DNA of 64,000 nt, taken from the NCBI RefSeq assembly GCF_022878925.1, contig NZ_CP084626.1, positions 2,232,001 through 2,296,000 on the forward strand, in the 5' to 3' direction. Both the position numbers and the translations under genes were made by a program. The notes beneath the pieces were generated by a model, which was given only the letters and a program-made list of their open reading frames with translations, was not told the origin of the DNA and made no database searches. This document shows, one piece after another, positions 52,571-62,370 of this stretch (the first letter of the stretch is position 1; the number at the start of each line of letters is the position of its first letter). The DNA is from Caballeronia sp. TF1N1 (GTDB lineage: Bacteria; Pseudomonadota; Gammaproteobacteria; Burkholderiales; Burkholderiaceae).

Positions 52571-54733
52571 ATGACAATCGGCCAAGATAACCAAGAAATA
52601 CCGCCAATTATTAACGCGAAGACATTAGTCAGCACGGAAGATTCTAGTCTGCAGCAAGCGCATCAACGCATCGTTGAATTGGAAGGGAGCCTTGCAAACG
52701 CCCTCGCCGAGCTTGATCATCAGACGTCGGTCGAAAACGAACGTATGAAGCTCGAGATTCAACTGCATGCGTTACGGAATTCGGCATCTTGGCGTATTAC
52801 CGCACCGCTGCGACAGGCCGATAACTTGCGGAAAGCCGCAAGGTTACTTTTCGACACCGTGTCTCGACAGGCGCAGGCAAGAGGCGGTTTTCTCGCTGCT
52901 GCGCGTTACTATTTTGACATGGGGCGGCGCGAGGGCGTCGAAGGTATTAAGGCGCGTTTCCGCCGTGTCCAGACGGGCGCCGGTTTCAGTGACTGCGTCC
53001 CGACCGATGATGCTTACCACGAGTGGATCGAACGATACGACACCCTCGGTCCCGCGCAAGTTGCGCAAGCTATGGCGTTGCTTGATACGCTGATTAAGAA
53101 GCCACTGATATCAGTCATCGTACCGACCTATAACAGCGCGCCGGACGATCTCGAGGCAATGATCGAATCTGTCCGGAAGCAAATTTATCCGCATTGGGAA
53201 CTTTGTGTCGCAGACGATGCTTCGACGGACTCTAGCGTTCGCGAAGTCCTGCAAGCGTGGCAAGCGAAAGACAAGAGAATCAAAGTAGTTTATCGGGAAG
53301 AGAACGGTCATATATCGGAGGCGAGCAACTCCGCGCTAACCGTCGCCACCGGCGAATACATAGCGCTGCTCGATCATGACGACATTCTGCCGGCTCATGC
53401 GCTCCTCCTGGTCGCGCGTTATATAGGCATGCATCCTGCGGGACGGCTCTTTTACAGCGACGAGGACAAGCTCGACCCATCTGGAAAGCGCACAGCTCCC
53501 TATTTCAAGCCAGATTGGAATCCGGTCCTCGCCCTGACGCAAAATCTGTTCTCACATCTTGGAGTTTACGAACGCACGCTCGTGGAAGAAGCAGGCGGCT
53601 TTCGAAAAGGCTTCGAGGGCAGCCAGGATTACGACTTGGCGCTTAGATGCATCTCAATAGCTGGAGCGGAATGTATCGTGCATATTCCGCACGTACTTTA
53701 CCATTGGCGGATCACATCAAAGAGCACTTCGGGCGGTCAAAACAGAAAGCCTTATGCCCTGAACGCGGCGGTTCGAGCAGTGAACGAATTCCTACAGCAT
53801 TCTCGGATCATGGCAGTCGTCGAACCCATCTTCGGCGATTCCGGCCTGCTGAGGGTTCGCTATGCGACTCCAAGGCCGAGTCCCAAAGTTTCGATCATCA
53901 TTCCCACTCGCGATGGCGTCGCGTTGCTGCGCCAGTGTGTCGACAGTGTTCTGCAGAAGACGCTCTATAAGAACTTCGAGATCATTATTGTAGATAACGG
54001 CAGCGTCCAGGCGGAGACGCTTGCCTATTTCGCGCAGATTAATGGCGACGATCGAATTCGAATAGTTCGAGACGACTCTCCGTTTAACTTCTCAGCGCTC
54101 AACAACAAAGCAGCGAGGCTGGCTGAAGGCGAGTTTCTCTGTTTGCTCAACAACGATATAGAAGTCATTTCGCCTGATTGGCTCAACGAATTAGTGTCGA
54201 TCGCTGTGCAGCCGGGTACTGGTGCCGTGGGTGCTGCACTCTGGTACCCAAACAATACTCTGCAACACGGAGGCGTCCTGATTGGTCTGGGTGGTATAGC
54301 AGGGCATATGCACCATTCGCTCCAGCGTGGCAGCCTTGGCTATTTCAATCGAGCTATTGCCCTGCAAAATCTGGCCGCCGTAACGGCCGCGTGCCTGATG
54401 GTTCGGCGCGAGATTTATCAACAGGTAGGCGGCCTGGACGAAAAACTCGCCGTTGCCTTTAATGACGTCGACTTCTGCTTGCGTGTTCAAACAGCGGGTT
54501 ATCGCAATGTCTGGACTCCGTTCGCTGATCTGTACCATCACGAATCAGCGACTCGCGGATCGGATATGAGTCCCGAAAAGTACCAACGTTTTCTTTCGGA
54601 AATTCGCTTAATGGAGGACAGGTGGGCTGGCAAATTCGATCGAGATCCTGCTTACAATCCTAACCTATCACTCAGCGTACAGGTACACCCTTTCACGCTC
54701 GCGAACCCGCCCAGAATAGGGATGCTGGATTGA
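52571..54733 (+). CDS. Two-domain glycosyltransferase (tandem GT2)
   Basis: The 720-residue protein has a short N-terminal helical part (about 25-68), the segment LRNSASWRITAPLR (68-81), and two GT2 domains. The first (from 179, ISVIVPTYNS) has LLDHDD (266-271), and the second (from 439, KVSIIIPTRDG) has LLNNDIEV (525-532). Such tandem enzymes often build a repeating disaccharide or polymerise the O-antigen backbone in ABC-type systems. It follows wzt by 66 bases on the same strand. The sugars are not known; dTDP-rhamnose is available from the rml genes. Confidence 0.92.
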   Translation: MTIGQDNQEIPPIINAKTLVSTEDSSLQQAHQRIVELEGSLANALAELDHQTSVENERMKLEIQLHALRNSASWRITAPLRQADNLRKAARLLFDTVSRQAQARGGFLAAARYYFDMGRREGVEGIKARFRRVQTGAGFSDCVPTDDAYHEWIERYDTLGPAQVAQAMALLDTLIKKPLISVIVPTYNSAPDDLEAMIESVRKQIYPHWELCVADDASTDSSVREVLQAWQAKDKRIKVVYREENGHISEASNSALTVATGEYIALLDHDDILPAHALLLVARYIGMHPAGRLFYSDEDKLDPSGKRTAPYFKPDWNPVLALTQNLFSHLGVYERTLVEEAGGFRKGFEGSQDYDLALRCISIAGAECIVHIPHVLYHWRITSKSTSGGQNRKPYALNAAVRAVNEFLQHSRIMAVVEPIFGDSGLLRVRYATPRPSPKVSIIIPTRDGVALLRQCVDSVLQKTLYKNFEIIIVDNGSVQAETLAYFAQINGDDRIRIVRDDSPFNFSALNNKAARLAEGEFLCLLNNDIEVISPDWLNELVSIAVQPGTGAVGAALWYPNNTLQHGGVLIGLGGIAGHMHHSLQRGSLGYFNRAIALQNLAAVTAACLMVRREIYQQVGGLDEKLAVAFNDVDFCLRVQTAGYRNVWTPFADLYHHESATRGSDMSPEKYQRFLSEIRLMEDRWAGKFDRDPAYNPNLSLSVQVHPFTLANPPRIGMLD

Positions 54734-54775
54734 TCCGTCCGCTTGGGACTGGCTACAAGTTTTGACAGTGGCACA

Positions 54776-55693
54776 CTACTCTTGATACGGCCCAAGACGA
54801 CCGCGCAAGCCATCGCAGATACCTCTTAATGCCATTCGAAGATGCTGTCCTCGCTGCTTTGGAAAAAAGCAGTAGATTAGCAGCCGGACCGGCAGTTTCA
54901 CGATTTCGGTTGACTTCCATGTGCCGGGCATATTAGCTCGCCCTATGAGCGCAATAACATTTCTAAACTGGTAGTAATGCCGAATGGGAGAATGCATTGG
55001 ATAGGTTCGGCCAAGAACTCGCACAGGCGCGCCCCCGAGTTCGTGGTTCATATGCACCCAAGGTACGCCGAGCACCTGATAACCTAGCCTTTTTGCACGC
55101 GCGCACCACTCTAGATCTACAAAGTCGATAAACAATGCGTTTTCCATCGGACCTATGGACGTCCAGAATTTCAGATTGAGGCACGATCCCGAAGAGATAA
55201 GAAAGTCCACGTCTATCGGAACGTTGCCTTGCGGTGAGATGCGAGCTAACCGCCACCATCTGAAACGTACAAATGGAGTAACACCGCCCAATCGTGCGTC
55301 GTCGTAGGCGGGACCTGCAAGAGCAACGCGCTGCTGCATTCGGTTGGCATTGTCAAGAACCGCAGGAAGGTCGTGAAGGAGAACGTCTGGTGGTTCGCTA
55401 TCTTGATCAAAGACAATGGCGTAGTCGAAGCCAGCTGGAAGAAGCACTTCGACGCCCTGATTGATGGCTGCAGCAATACCGAGATTAACGCCATTCGGTC
55501 GATAAGTAATTGCGGCCGATAGTCCGATCTGCGACTTGTCCCGTATGGACGCGGAGTTATCGACAACCACGCAAAATAGCCGCTCAGAAAGACGGTTGGC
55601 TCGCCTGATGCACGCCTCGTCAGGCTCATAAAAAACGATGACTGCGGCGGTACGCGAAGCCAATGAAATGCCGCTCAACGTTCGGCCATGCAA
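54776..55693 (-). CDS. Glycosyltransferase family 2, rhamnosyltransferase type
   Basis: The protein of about 305 residues has AAVIVFYEPDE near the start, VNLGIAAAINQGVE, and IVFDQDSEPP with the Asp-x-Asp metal motif, and a FIDFVDLEWCARAK segment for the catalytic base. These match RfbF-type rhamnosyltransferases. The reading frame has no ATG at its beginning; TTG at 55693, inside the end of rmlD, has a GGAAGGA about 11 bases upstream, and TTG at 55663 is an alternative. It is the last gene of the rmlBACD operon, which makes the expected donor, dTDP-L-rhamnose. Confidence 0.85.
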   Translation of the reverse strand: MHGRTLSGISLASRTAAVIVFYEPDEACIRRANRLSERLFCVVVDNSASIRDKSQIGLSAAITYRPNGVNLGIAAAINQGVEVLLPAGFDYAIVFDQDSEPPDVLLHDLPAVLDNANRMQQRVALAGPAYDDARLGGVTPFVRFRWWRLARISPQGNVPIDVDFLISSGSCLNLKFWTSIGPMENALFIDFVDLEWCARAKRLGYQVLGVPWVHMNHELGGAPVRVLGRTYPMHSPIRHYYQFRNVIALIGRANMPGTWKSTEIVKLPVRLLIYCFFPKQRGQHLRMALRGICDGLRGRLGPYQE

Positions 55694-56562
55694 AGTTGCA
55701 GCGCGTCCTTCCAGTCGGGCGAACGCAATCTAAAAGCCAGATTTAACTTGTCATTGGACAAGCGCGAGCTGGATGGACGCTTCGCAGGCGTCGGATAACT
55801 TGCAGTTGGAATCGCATGCAGCAGTGGTCGCTTCCGAGTATCTATAAGCTCGAAGATGGCCGCCGCAAAGTCGTGCCATGAAGTCGATCCGTGCGCCGAA
55901 AGATGATAGATTCCCGAATTTTGCTTCCACCATTGACCCTCCGCGGTCACCGACTGCGCCAGCACATTCGCCGTCAGCGCCGCGATAGTCTTGGACCAAG
56001 TCGGCGCACCAATCTGATCCGCCACCACGCTCAACTCATCCCGCTCTGCGCCGAGCTTTAACATCGTTAGCAAAAAATTTTTGCCACGCGTGCCATACAC
56101 CCAACTCGTGCGGAAAATCAGATGGTCACAACCCGAAGCCACAATGGCCTGCTCACCAGCCAACTTGCTCCTGCCGTAGACATTTTGCGGATTCACCGCA
56201 TCGTCTTCAACATAAGCGCCGTCTTTCGTACCGTCGAAGACGTAGTCCGTCGAGTAATGAACAAGCGCCGCGCCAAGGCGCTTTGCTTCTTCCGCAAGCA
56301 CGCCGGGCGCCTCGCCGTTAATGCGCATCGCAGCGCCGACGTCGGACTCGGCTTTGTCGACCGCCGTGTAGGCCGCTGGATTCACGATCAACGACGGCTT
56401 TACATCGCGCACGACGCGACGGACTTGGCCGAGGTCGCTGAGATCGAGGCCCGCGCGGGCCAGCGCGACCACCTTACCCAGCCCCTGAAGGCTGCGCGCC
56501 AACTCAAAACCAACCTGACCGTTCACACCGGTCAAAAGAATCGTCCGTTGATCGGCGCTCAC
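55675..56562 (-). CDS. rmlD: dTDP-4-dehydrorhamnose reductase
   Basis: The 295-residue enzyme carries out the last step of dTDP-L-rhamnose synthesis. It has ILLTGVNGQVGFEL at the start, VHYSTDYVFDGTKD, YGRSKLAGEQ (catalytic Tyr/Lys) and FRTSWVYGTRGKNFLLTML (adjoining family segments). It begins with GTG overlapping the rmlC stop (GTGA). All family motifs are intact. Confidence 0.96.
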   Translation of the reverse strand: MSADQRTILLTGVNGQVGFELARSLQGLGKVVALARAGLDLSDLGQVRRVVRDVKPSLIVNPAAYTAVDKAESDVGAAMRINGEAPGVLAEEAKRLGAALVHYSTDYVFDGTKDGAYVEDDAVNPQNVYGRSKLAGEQAIVASGCDHLIFRTSWVYGTRGKNFLLTMLKLGAERDELSVVADQIGAPTWSKTIAALTANVLAQSVTAEGQWWKQNSGIYHLSAHGSTSWHDFAAAIFELIDTRKRPLLHAIPTASYPTPAKRPSSSRLSNDKLNLAFRLRSPDWKDALQLCMAER

Positions 56563-57110
56563 GCAAACACCTCGGCTTCGCTCAAACCCTTCCCCGCCGC
56601 GTCCTTCGCCGCCAACAACGGCTCAAAGTCAATCGGCCACTCAATACCAATCTCCGGATCATTCCAGACGATGCTTCTCTCGTGCGCCTGATACCAATAA
56701 TCCGTAGTCTTATAAAGAAATTGGGCCGTCTCCGACAACACGACAAAGCCATGCGCAAACCCCGGCGGCACCCACAACTGCCGATGGTTTTCTTCCGACA
56801 GATTTACGCCCACCCACTTGCCGAAGTTCGGCGAACTCTTGCGGATGTCCACCGCGACATCGAACACTTCGCCTTCTACCACGCGCACGAGTTTGCCTTG
56901 CGGGTGCTGAATCTGATAATGCAAGCCGCGCAGCACGCCCTTTGCCGAACGCGAATGATTGTCCTGCACGAACTCGACGCCCGCTTCTACCTGTTCCGCA
57001 AACTCACGGCCATTGAAACTTTCGTAGAAGAAGCCACGTGCATCGCCGAATACCTTCGGTTCGATGATCTTGACTTCGGGCAGCGCCGTAGCAGTTACTT
57101 GGATGGCCAT
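56559..57110 (-). CDS. rmlC: dTDP-4-dehydrorhamnose 3,5-epimerase
   Basis: The 183-residue cupin-fold epimerase has [31 protein letters not shown] with the active-site His, and [13 protein letters not shown]. The length is typical. The ATG at 57110 lies inside the end of rmlA (16-base overlap), so the two are coupled. Confidence 0.96.
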   Translation of the reverse strand: MAIQVTATALPEVKIIEPKVFGDARGFFYESFNGREFAEQVEAGVEFVQDNHSRSAKGVLRGLHYQIQHPQGKLVRVVEGEVFDVAVDIRKSSPNFGKWVGVNLSEENHRQLWVPPGFAHGFVVLSETAQFLYKTTDYWYQAHERSIVWNDPEIGIEWPIDFEPLLAAKDAAGKGLSEAEVFA

Positions 57111-57988
57111 GCGACTTGGTCCTTCGGAAGATTGAGCAGATATTGACCGTAGCCGTTCTTCGCAAGCGGCTTCGCGAGCGCGAGAAGTTGCTCTTCGCCA
57201 ATCCATTCCTTGCGATATGCGATCTCTTCAGGACAAGCCACCACGAGTCCCTGCCGCTTTTGCAGCGTCGCGATGAACGTCGCGGCTTCGATCAGCGAAT
57301 CGTGCGTGCCCGTGTCGAGCCACGCATAACCACGTCCCATGATCTCGACATCGAGTTTTTTGTCCGCGAGATAACGTGAATTTACGTCTGTGATTTCGTA
57401 CTCGCCACGCGGCGACGGCTTGATGTCGGCTGCAATATCGCACACCTTGTTGTCGTAGAAATAAAGACCCGTCACCGCGTAGTTCGAACGCGGCTTCGCG
57501 GGCTTTTCCTCGATCGACAGCGCGCGGAACTTCTGGTCGAACTCAACCACGCCATAACGCTCGGGATCATGCACGTGATAGGCAAACACAGTCGCGCCCT
57601 CGGTGCGCGCGTCCGCACTTTCCAGCTGCTTCGCGAGATCGTGACCGTAGAATATGTTGTCGCCGAGAATAAGCGCGGACGGATCGTTGCCAACAAAATC
57701 ACGGCCGATGACGAACGCCTGCGCGAGGCCATCCGGCGACGGTTGCACCGCGTACTGGATATTCATGCCCCACTGGCTGCCGTCGCCGAGCATCGACTCG
57801 AAACGCGGCGTATCTTGCGGCGTCGAGATCACGAGCACGTCACGAATGCCTGCGATCATGAGCGTGGACAGCGGATAGTAGATCATCGGCTTGTCGTACA
57901 CGGGCAGGAGCTGCTTCGACACCGCATGCGTAATCGGATAAAGCCGCGTGCCGGAGCCGCCGGCGAGAATAATGCCCTTGCGCGCCAT
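57095..57988 (-). CDS. rmlA: Glucose-1-phosphate thymidylyltransferase
   Basis: The 297-residue nucleotidyltransferase starts the rhamnose pathway. It has [16 protein letters not shown] at the N-terminus, [25 protein letters not shown] and [20 protein letters not shown] as successive family segments. The ATG at 57988 is followed within three codons by the nucleotide-binding motif, so the longer frame is rejected. It begins 10 bases after the rmlB stop. Confidence 0.97.
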   Translation of the reverse strand: MARKGIILAGGSGTRLYPITHAVSKQLLPVYDKPMIYYPLSTLMIAGIRDVLVISTPQDTPRFESMLGDGSQWGMNIQYAVQPSPDGLAQAFVIGRDFVGNDPSALILGDNIFYGHDLAKQLESADARTEGATVFAYHVHDPERYGVVEFDQKFRALSIEEKPAKPRSNYAVTGLYFYDNKVCDIAADIKPSPRGEYEITDVNSRYLADKKLDVEIMGRGYAWLDTGTHDSLIEAATFIATLQKRQGLVVACPEEIAYRKEWIGEEQLLALAKPLAKNGYGQYLLNLPKDQVAWPSK

Positions 57989-57998
57989 TGTCAGTTCC

Positions 57999-59060
57999 TC
58001 ACGCGCGCTGCGCGTAGTTCGTCTCGACCCACTTCCGATACTCACCGGAAGCCACTTCGTCAGCCCACGCCTGATTGTCCAGATACCACTGAACCGTCTT
58101 CTCGAGCCCCGTTTCGAACGTCTCCGCAGGCTTCCAGCCGAGCTCGCGCTCGAGCTTGCGCGCGTCGATAGCATAGCGGCGGTCATGGCCCGGACGATCC
58201 TTCACATACGTGATCTGATCGCGATACGAACCGCTCGTCTTAGGCTTCAACTTGTCGAGCAAATCGCACAGCGTATGCACGACTTCGAGGTTCTTTTTCT
58301 CGTTCCAGCCGCCGACGTTATACGTCTCGCCAAGCGCACCGCGCGCCAGCACTTCGCGAATAGCCGAACAATGGTCGCCCACGTAGAGCCAGTCGCGCAC
58401 GTTCTGACCATCGCCATAAACGGGCAGCGGCTTGCCGCCGAGCGCATTCGCGATCATCAGTGGGATCAGCTTTTCCGGGAACTGGTACGGGCCGTAGTTG
58501 TTCGAGCAGTTGGTCGTGACAACCGGCAAGCCGTATGTGTGGTGGTATGCGCGCACCAGATGATCCGAACCGGCCTTCGTAGCCGAGTACGGGCTGTTCG
58601 GTGCGTACGGCGTGGTCTCGGAGAACTGTGGATCAGTTGCGGACAGCGAGCCGAACACTTCGTCGGTCGAAACATGCAGGAAGCGGAAGGCTTGCTTCTC
58701 TGCTTCAGGCAGCGCGCTCCAATACTGGCGCGTGGCTTCGAGCAGAACGAACGTACCGACCACATTGGTCTGAACAAAATCTGCCGGGCCGTGGATGGAG
58801 CGGTCTACGTGACTCTCGGCGGCAAAGTGCAAAATGGCGCGGGGCTTGTGCTTCGCGAGCAGTTCGTCCATGGCCGCGCGGTCGCAAATGTCGGCACGCG
58901 CAAACACATGACGGGCGTCGCCCTTGAGCGACTGAAGCGTTCCGAGGTTCCCCGCATACGTCAGCTTATCGACGTTCAAAACGGGTTCGTCAGAGCCATT
59001 TAGCCAATCCAACACAAAGTTGGCGCCGATAAAACCAGCACCGCCCGTCACGAGAATCAT
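57999..59060 (-). CDS. rmlB: dTDP-glucose 4,6-dehydratase
   Basis: The 353-residue enzyme has [15 protein letters not shown] near the start, HVSTDEVFG (catalytic Thr-Asp-Glu) and [12 protein letters not shown] (Tyr/Lys). AGAGG 6 bases upstream supports the ATG at 59060. It is the first gene of the rmlBACD operon, next to apaH, the common border of Burkholderia O-antigen loci as I know it. Confidence 0.97.
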   Translation of the reverse strand: MILVTGGAGFIGANFVLDWLNGSDEPVLNVDKLTYAGNLGTLQSLKGDARHVFARADICDRAAMDELLAKHKPRAILHFAAESHVDRSIHGPADFVQTNVVGTFVLLEATRQYWSALPEAEKQAFRFLHVSTDEVFGSLSATDPQFSETTPYAPNSPYSATKAGSDHLVRAYHHTYGLPVVTTNCSNNYGPYQFPEKLIPLMIANALGGKPLPVYGDGQNVRDWLYVGDHCSAIREVLARGALGETYNVGGWNEKKNLEVVHTLCDLLDKLKPKTSGSYRDQITYVKDRPGHDRRYAIDARKLERELGWKPAETFETGLEKTVQWYLDNQAWADEVASGEYRKWVETNYAQRA

Positions 59061-59426
59061 AGAAGCCCTCTTCACCGCTCACAGTTTTGCTCGACTGAAA
59101 GCGCGCTCGAATTATGGAAAAAATTGCGCATTTCGCGCGATGTGCGCCTTCTAGCGAAAACATTGACCGATTGTCACCAATCTTGATTCGCCGGATGCCC
59201 CACTTTGGTAAGCCGTCAATTATAAGGCCACCAAGTGCAAAAACTACACGGCTAACAACTTGATACAGCTAGCGATTATCGATTACAAGCGAATCCCGCC
59301 GCGTTGTCACGCGCGTAGTAGAAGGTTCGCGGAATGCTTAATGAAGCGGCAGCCAAGTCGTTATCGCGTGTTTCATAATGCTCGCTATCCGACGCCGCGC
59401 GTCCACCGTCTCACTTTTTTCCATCG
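59061..59426. promoter_or_regulatory. Divergent promoter region rmlB / apaH
   Basis: This holds 366 bases between divergent genes with no coding sequence. On the minus strand a perfect -10 hexamer TATAAT lies at 59219-59224, about 160 bases before rmlB, but the hexamer 17 bases upstream of it is a poor -35, so the promoter is only tentative. I looked for an RfaH-type ops element and saw none. Confidence 0.4.
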
Positions 59427-60293
59427 ATGACCGACGTCACCAACGCCACCGTAATTCACGCTAGCTCCGCCCCGCTCGTCTTCGGCGACCTGCAAGGTTG
59501 CTGCGATCCCTACCATCGACTGCTGAAAAAAGCCGCGCCCGATGCCGATACGCCTCTCTGGTTCGCAGGCGACCTCATCAATCGCGGACCGAAGTCGCTG
59601 GAAACGCTGCGCGAGATCATCGCGCTCGGTTCGCGCGCCACCGTCGTCCTCGGCAATCACGATCTGAATCTGCTGTCGGTCGCGGCCGGCCTGCGCAAGC
59701 CGAAGAAAGGCGACACGCTCGACGACATCCTCAACGCACCCGACGTGGCTGACCTGATCGAATGGGTACGCCACAAGCCCGTTGCGCACTTCGAGGACGG
59801 CGCGCTCATGGTTCACGCTGGCGTCCTGCCGCAATGGGACGCGACGATGACGCTCGAACTCGCGCATGAACTCGAAAAAGCGTTGCGCGCGCCCGACTGG
59901 AAAGCGACGCTCGCCACGCTGTATGGCAACGAGCCGCATCGATGGGATGAGTCGCTCACCGGCGCCGACCGCCTGCGCGTGACTTATAACGCGCTGACAC
60001 GCATCCGTTTCTGCACCGCCGACGGCGCGATGGAATTCGCCAACAATGGCGGGCCGGATGCCGCGCCGCCCGGCTATCTGCCGTGGTTCGACGTGCCCGG
60101 CCGCAAGACGCAGGACGTGACGGTGGTGTTCGGACACTGGGCCGCGCTCGGTCTGATGGTCCGCAACGACGTGCTGTGTCTCGATTCAGGCTGCGTCTGG
60201 GGCAACAAGCTCTCAGCGGTGCGGCTGACCAAAGACCCGGCTCAGCGCGTAATCACGCAGGTGAGTTGCGCGATGAAGCCGAAACAGCGTTGA
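59427..60293 (+). CDS. apaH: Symmetrical bis(5'-nucleosyl)-tetraphosphatase
   Basis: The 288-residue metallophosphatase splits Ap4A into two ADP. It has GDLQG (20-24), GDLINRG (48-54) and GNHDL (76-80), the three metal-site motifs, and a later VFGHWAAL. Length matches the family. It reads away from the O-antigen locus. Its 3' end overlaps the end of the convergent acyltransferase gene by 41 bases. Confidence 0.96.
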   Translation: MTDVTNATVIHASSAPLVFGDLQGCCDPYHRLLKKAAPDADTPLWFAGDLINRGPKSLETLREIIALGSRATVVLGNHDLNLLSVAAGLRKPKKGDTLDDILNAPDVADLIEWVRHKPVAHFEDGALMVHAGVLPQWDATMTLELAHELEKALRAPDWKATLATLYGNEPHRWDESLTGADRLRVTYNALTRIRFCTADGAMEFANNGGPDAAPPGYLPWFDVPGRKTQDVTVVFGHWAALGLMVRNDVLCLDSGCVWGNKLSAVRLTKDPAQRVITQVSCAMKPKQR

Positions 60294-61068
60294 GCGATTC
60301 AGGGAGCGGCATGGGATCAGCCGCCGTTGCCGCGCCGCCACGCATGGTTTCGAGCGCGGCGAGAATCGCGGCTTGGGCTTCGCTCGCAAGCAGACGGCGG
60401 TCAGCGCCCGGCGCGAGCGGATTGCACACATAGAGATGCGCCGTGAGCGGCGTCGCGTTCAGAAGCGCGTCGAGGGAATCGCTCAGCGTCATGTCGCCGA
60501 TATACGCCGGCGCGAGCGACTGCTTGCCGTGCGCATCCTCGTACATGATGCACACCGGCTGCACAGGACACGATGCCGATACCGCCGCCTGGAACATGTT
60601 CGCGTGGAACGGCAGGAGCGCCTGACCATCGCTGGTGGTGCCTTCGGGGAACACGCACATCATCTCGCCCGCGAGCAGGCGGTTCGAGAGTTCATGCATG
60701 ATGCGCTTCGCGTCGCTACGCTTCTCGCGCTGCACGAACACCGTGCCCAACTGATGCGCGAGCCATCCAACAACCGGCCAGTTGCGAATCTCCGCCTTCG
60801 AGACGAACGGCGTCGGCCGCCATGCATTGATGACGTAAATGTCCATCCACGAAACGTGATTGCCGACCACCAGCACACCGCGATCGAGCCGCGCTTCGTC
60901 GTTGTGCACGACGAGTTTCATGCCGGACAGACGCAGCATCTCAAGCGACCACGCGCGATTCATCGCGCTCCGCTCATCCACCGATGCGCGCGGAAAACGC
61001 CGCGCGACGACCCACATGCCATACAGCAGATGGACCAGAAGCCGCAGCTTGCGTAATGCCTGGTTCAT
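60253..61068 (-). CDS. Lysophospholipid (1-acylglycerol-3-phosphate) acyltransferase-like protein
   Basis: The 271-residue protein has an N-terminal membrane-associated part, the HX4D motif NHVSWMD (His71, Asp76), and FPEGTT (140-145), the two catalytic/binding motifs of the PlsC family. It should act at the inner face of the cytoplasmic membrane in phospholipid or ornithine-lipid synthesis. It starts 15 bases after the pyrC' stop and is the last gene of the ruvX-pyr operon. Confidence 0.9.
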   Translation of the reverse strand: MNQALRKLRLLVHLLYGMWVVARRFPRASVDERSAMNRAWSLEMLRLSGMKLVVHNDEARLDRGVLVVGNHVSWMDIYVINAWRPTPFVSKAEIRNWPVVGWLAHQLGTVFVQREKRSDAKRIMHELSNRLLAGEMMCVFPEGTTSDGQALLPFHANMFQAAVSASCPVQPVCIMYEDAHGKQSLAPAYIGDMTLSDSLDALLNATPLTAHLYVCNPLAPGADRRLLASEAQAAILAALETMRGGAATAADPMPLPESLNAVSASSRNSPA

Positions 61069-61083
61069 GCGCGACTCGTACGC

Positions 61084-62361
61084 TTAACGGCTTTCGTAAG
61101 CCAGATGACCGCCGACGATCGTCGCGCGCACACGCGCCGGCAACTCGTAGCCGAGGAACGGCGAGTTGTGGCCCTGGCTCTTGAGCTTCTTCGGATCGAC
61201 GCGCCACTCGGCGGCGGCATCGAACACGCACAGGTCGGCGAGTGCGCCCACGGTAATGCGTCCGGCCGGCAGCTTCAGCACGTCGGCGGGCGCGGACGTG
61301 ATGCGCGCCAGCGCCTTCGCGAGCGGCAAGTTGGCTTCGTGCGCCCACTTCACCGTCAGCGAGAGCAGCAGTTCGAGGCCGGTCGCGCCCGGCGTGGCTT
61401 CGGCGAAAGGCAGGAGCTTTTCGTCGTCGTCGAGCGGCGTGTGATCGGAACAGATTGCGTCGATGGTGCCGTCCGCGAGACCCGCGCGTATTGCTTCGCG
61501 GTCGCGTTGCTGACGCAGCGGCGGATCGAGGCGGAACTGGGAATCGAAGTAGCCGATATCCACGTCCGTCAGATGCACGTGGTTGATCGTGACATCGCAC
61601 GAGACCGCGATGCCTTCGGCCTTCGCCGCGCGCACGAGCGCGACGCCCGCCGCCGACGACAGATGCGACAGATGCACGCGCGCGCCCGTCACGCGCATGA
61701 GTTCGAAGATGGTATGCAGCGCGATGGTCTCCGCCGACACCGGCACGCCCGACAGCCCCAGCCGCGACGCCACCGCGCCGCTTGCCGCCACGCCGCCCTT
61801 CGCCATGAACGCGTCTTGCGGACGCAGCCACACGGTATAGCCGTAAGTGGTCGCGTATTGCAACGCGCGCAGCATTGTGCGCGTATCGACGATAGGGTTA
61901 TCCGCCTGCGAAAAGCCGATGCAACCCGCCTCGGTCAACTCGACCATCTCGGTAATCGCCTCGCCCTTCAAGCCGACAGTAAGCGCGCCCAGCGGATAGA
62001 CATGCGCCTGATGCAGCTTCTGCGCGCGAAACTTGAGCATTTCGACGAGGCCGGGTTCGTCGAGCGTGGGATCGGTGTCGGGCGGACAGACGAGGCTCGT
62101 CACGCCGCCCGCCATTGCCGCGGCCATTTCGGATTCGAGCGTTGCCTTGTGTTCGAAGCCCGGTTCGCGCAGACGCGCCGCGAGATCGACGAAACCCGGC
62201 GCGATATGCAACCCGTTGGCCGCGATGACCTTGGCCGCGTGAAAGTCGGCCGGCGCGTCGCCAATCGAAACGATGCGGCCCGCCGCGATGAACACGTCCT
62301 TGCGCGCTTCCGTGCCCGCAACCGGGTCGATGATCGTGCCGCCTTGAATCTGGATCTTCAT
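61084..62361 (-). CDS. pyrC: Dihydroorotase-like PyrC', probably catalytically inactive
   Basis: The 425-residue amidohydrolase-family protein has the length of type I dihydroorotases. Where these have Asp-x-His-x-His-x-Arg-x-Pro-Gly, it reads DLAARLREPG (59-68), so both metal-binding His are replaced (Ala61, Arg63). Other parts remain, such as HLSHLSS and SDHTPL. This matches the inactive PyrC' of Pseudomonas, which supports aspartate transcarbamoylase as a structural partner. It begins 9 bases after pyrB. A true dihydroorotase should be encoded elsewhere. Confidence 0.92.
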   Translation of the reverse strand: MKIQIQGGTIIDPVAGTEARKDVFIAAGRIVSIGDAPADFHAAKVIAANGLHIAPGFVDLAARLREPGFEHKATLESEMAAAMAGGVTSLVCPPDTDPTLDEPGLVEMLKFRAQKLHQAHVYPLGALTVGLKGEAITEMVELTEAGCIGFSQADNPIVDTRTMLRALQYATTYGYTVWLRPQDAFMAKGGVAASGAVASRLGLSGVPVSAETIALHTIFELMRVTGARVHLSHLSSAAGVALVRAAKAEGIAVSCDVTINHVHLTDVDIGYFDSQFRLDPPLRQQRDREAIRAGLADGTIDAICSDHTPLDDDEKLLPFAEATPGATGLELLLSLTVKWAHEANLPLAKALARITSAPADVLKLPAGRITVGALADLCVFDAAAEWRVDPKKLKSQGHNSPFLGYELPARVRATIVGGHLAYESR

Positions 62362-62370
62362 GTCGCGTTC

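Noticed and set aside
59061..59426. Possible RfaH-dependent ops/JUMPstart element before rmlB
   Set aside because: I looked for the GGCGGTAG-type core on both strands and saw no match.
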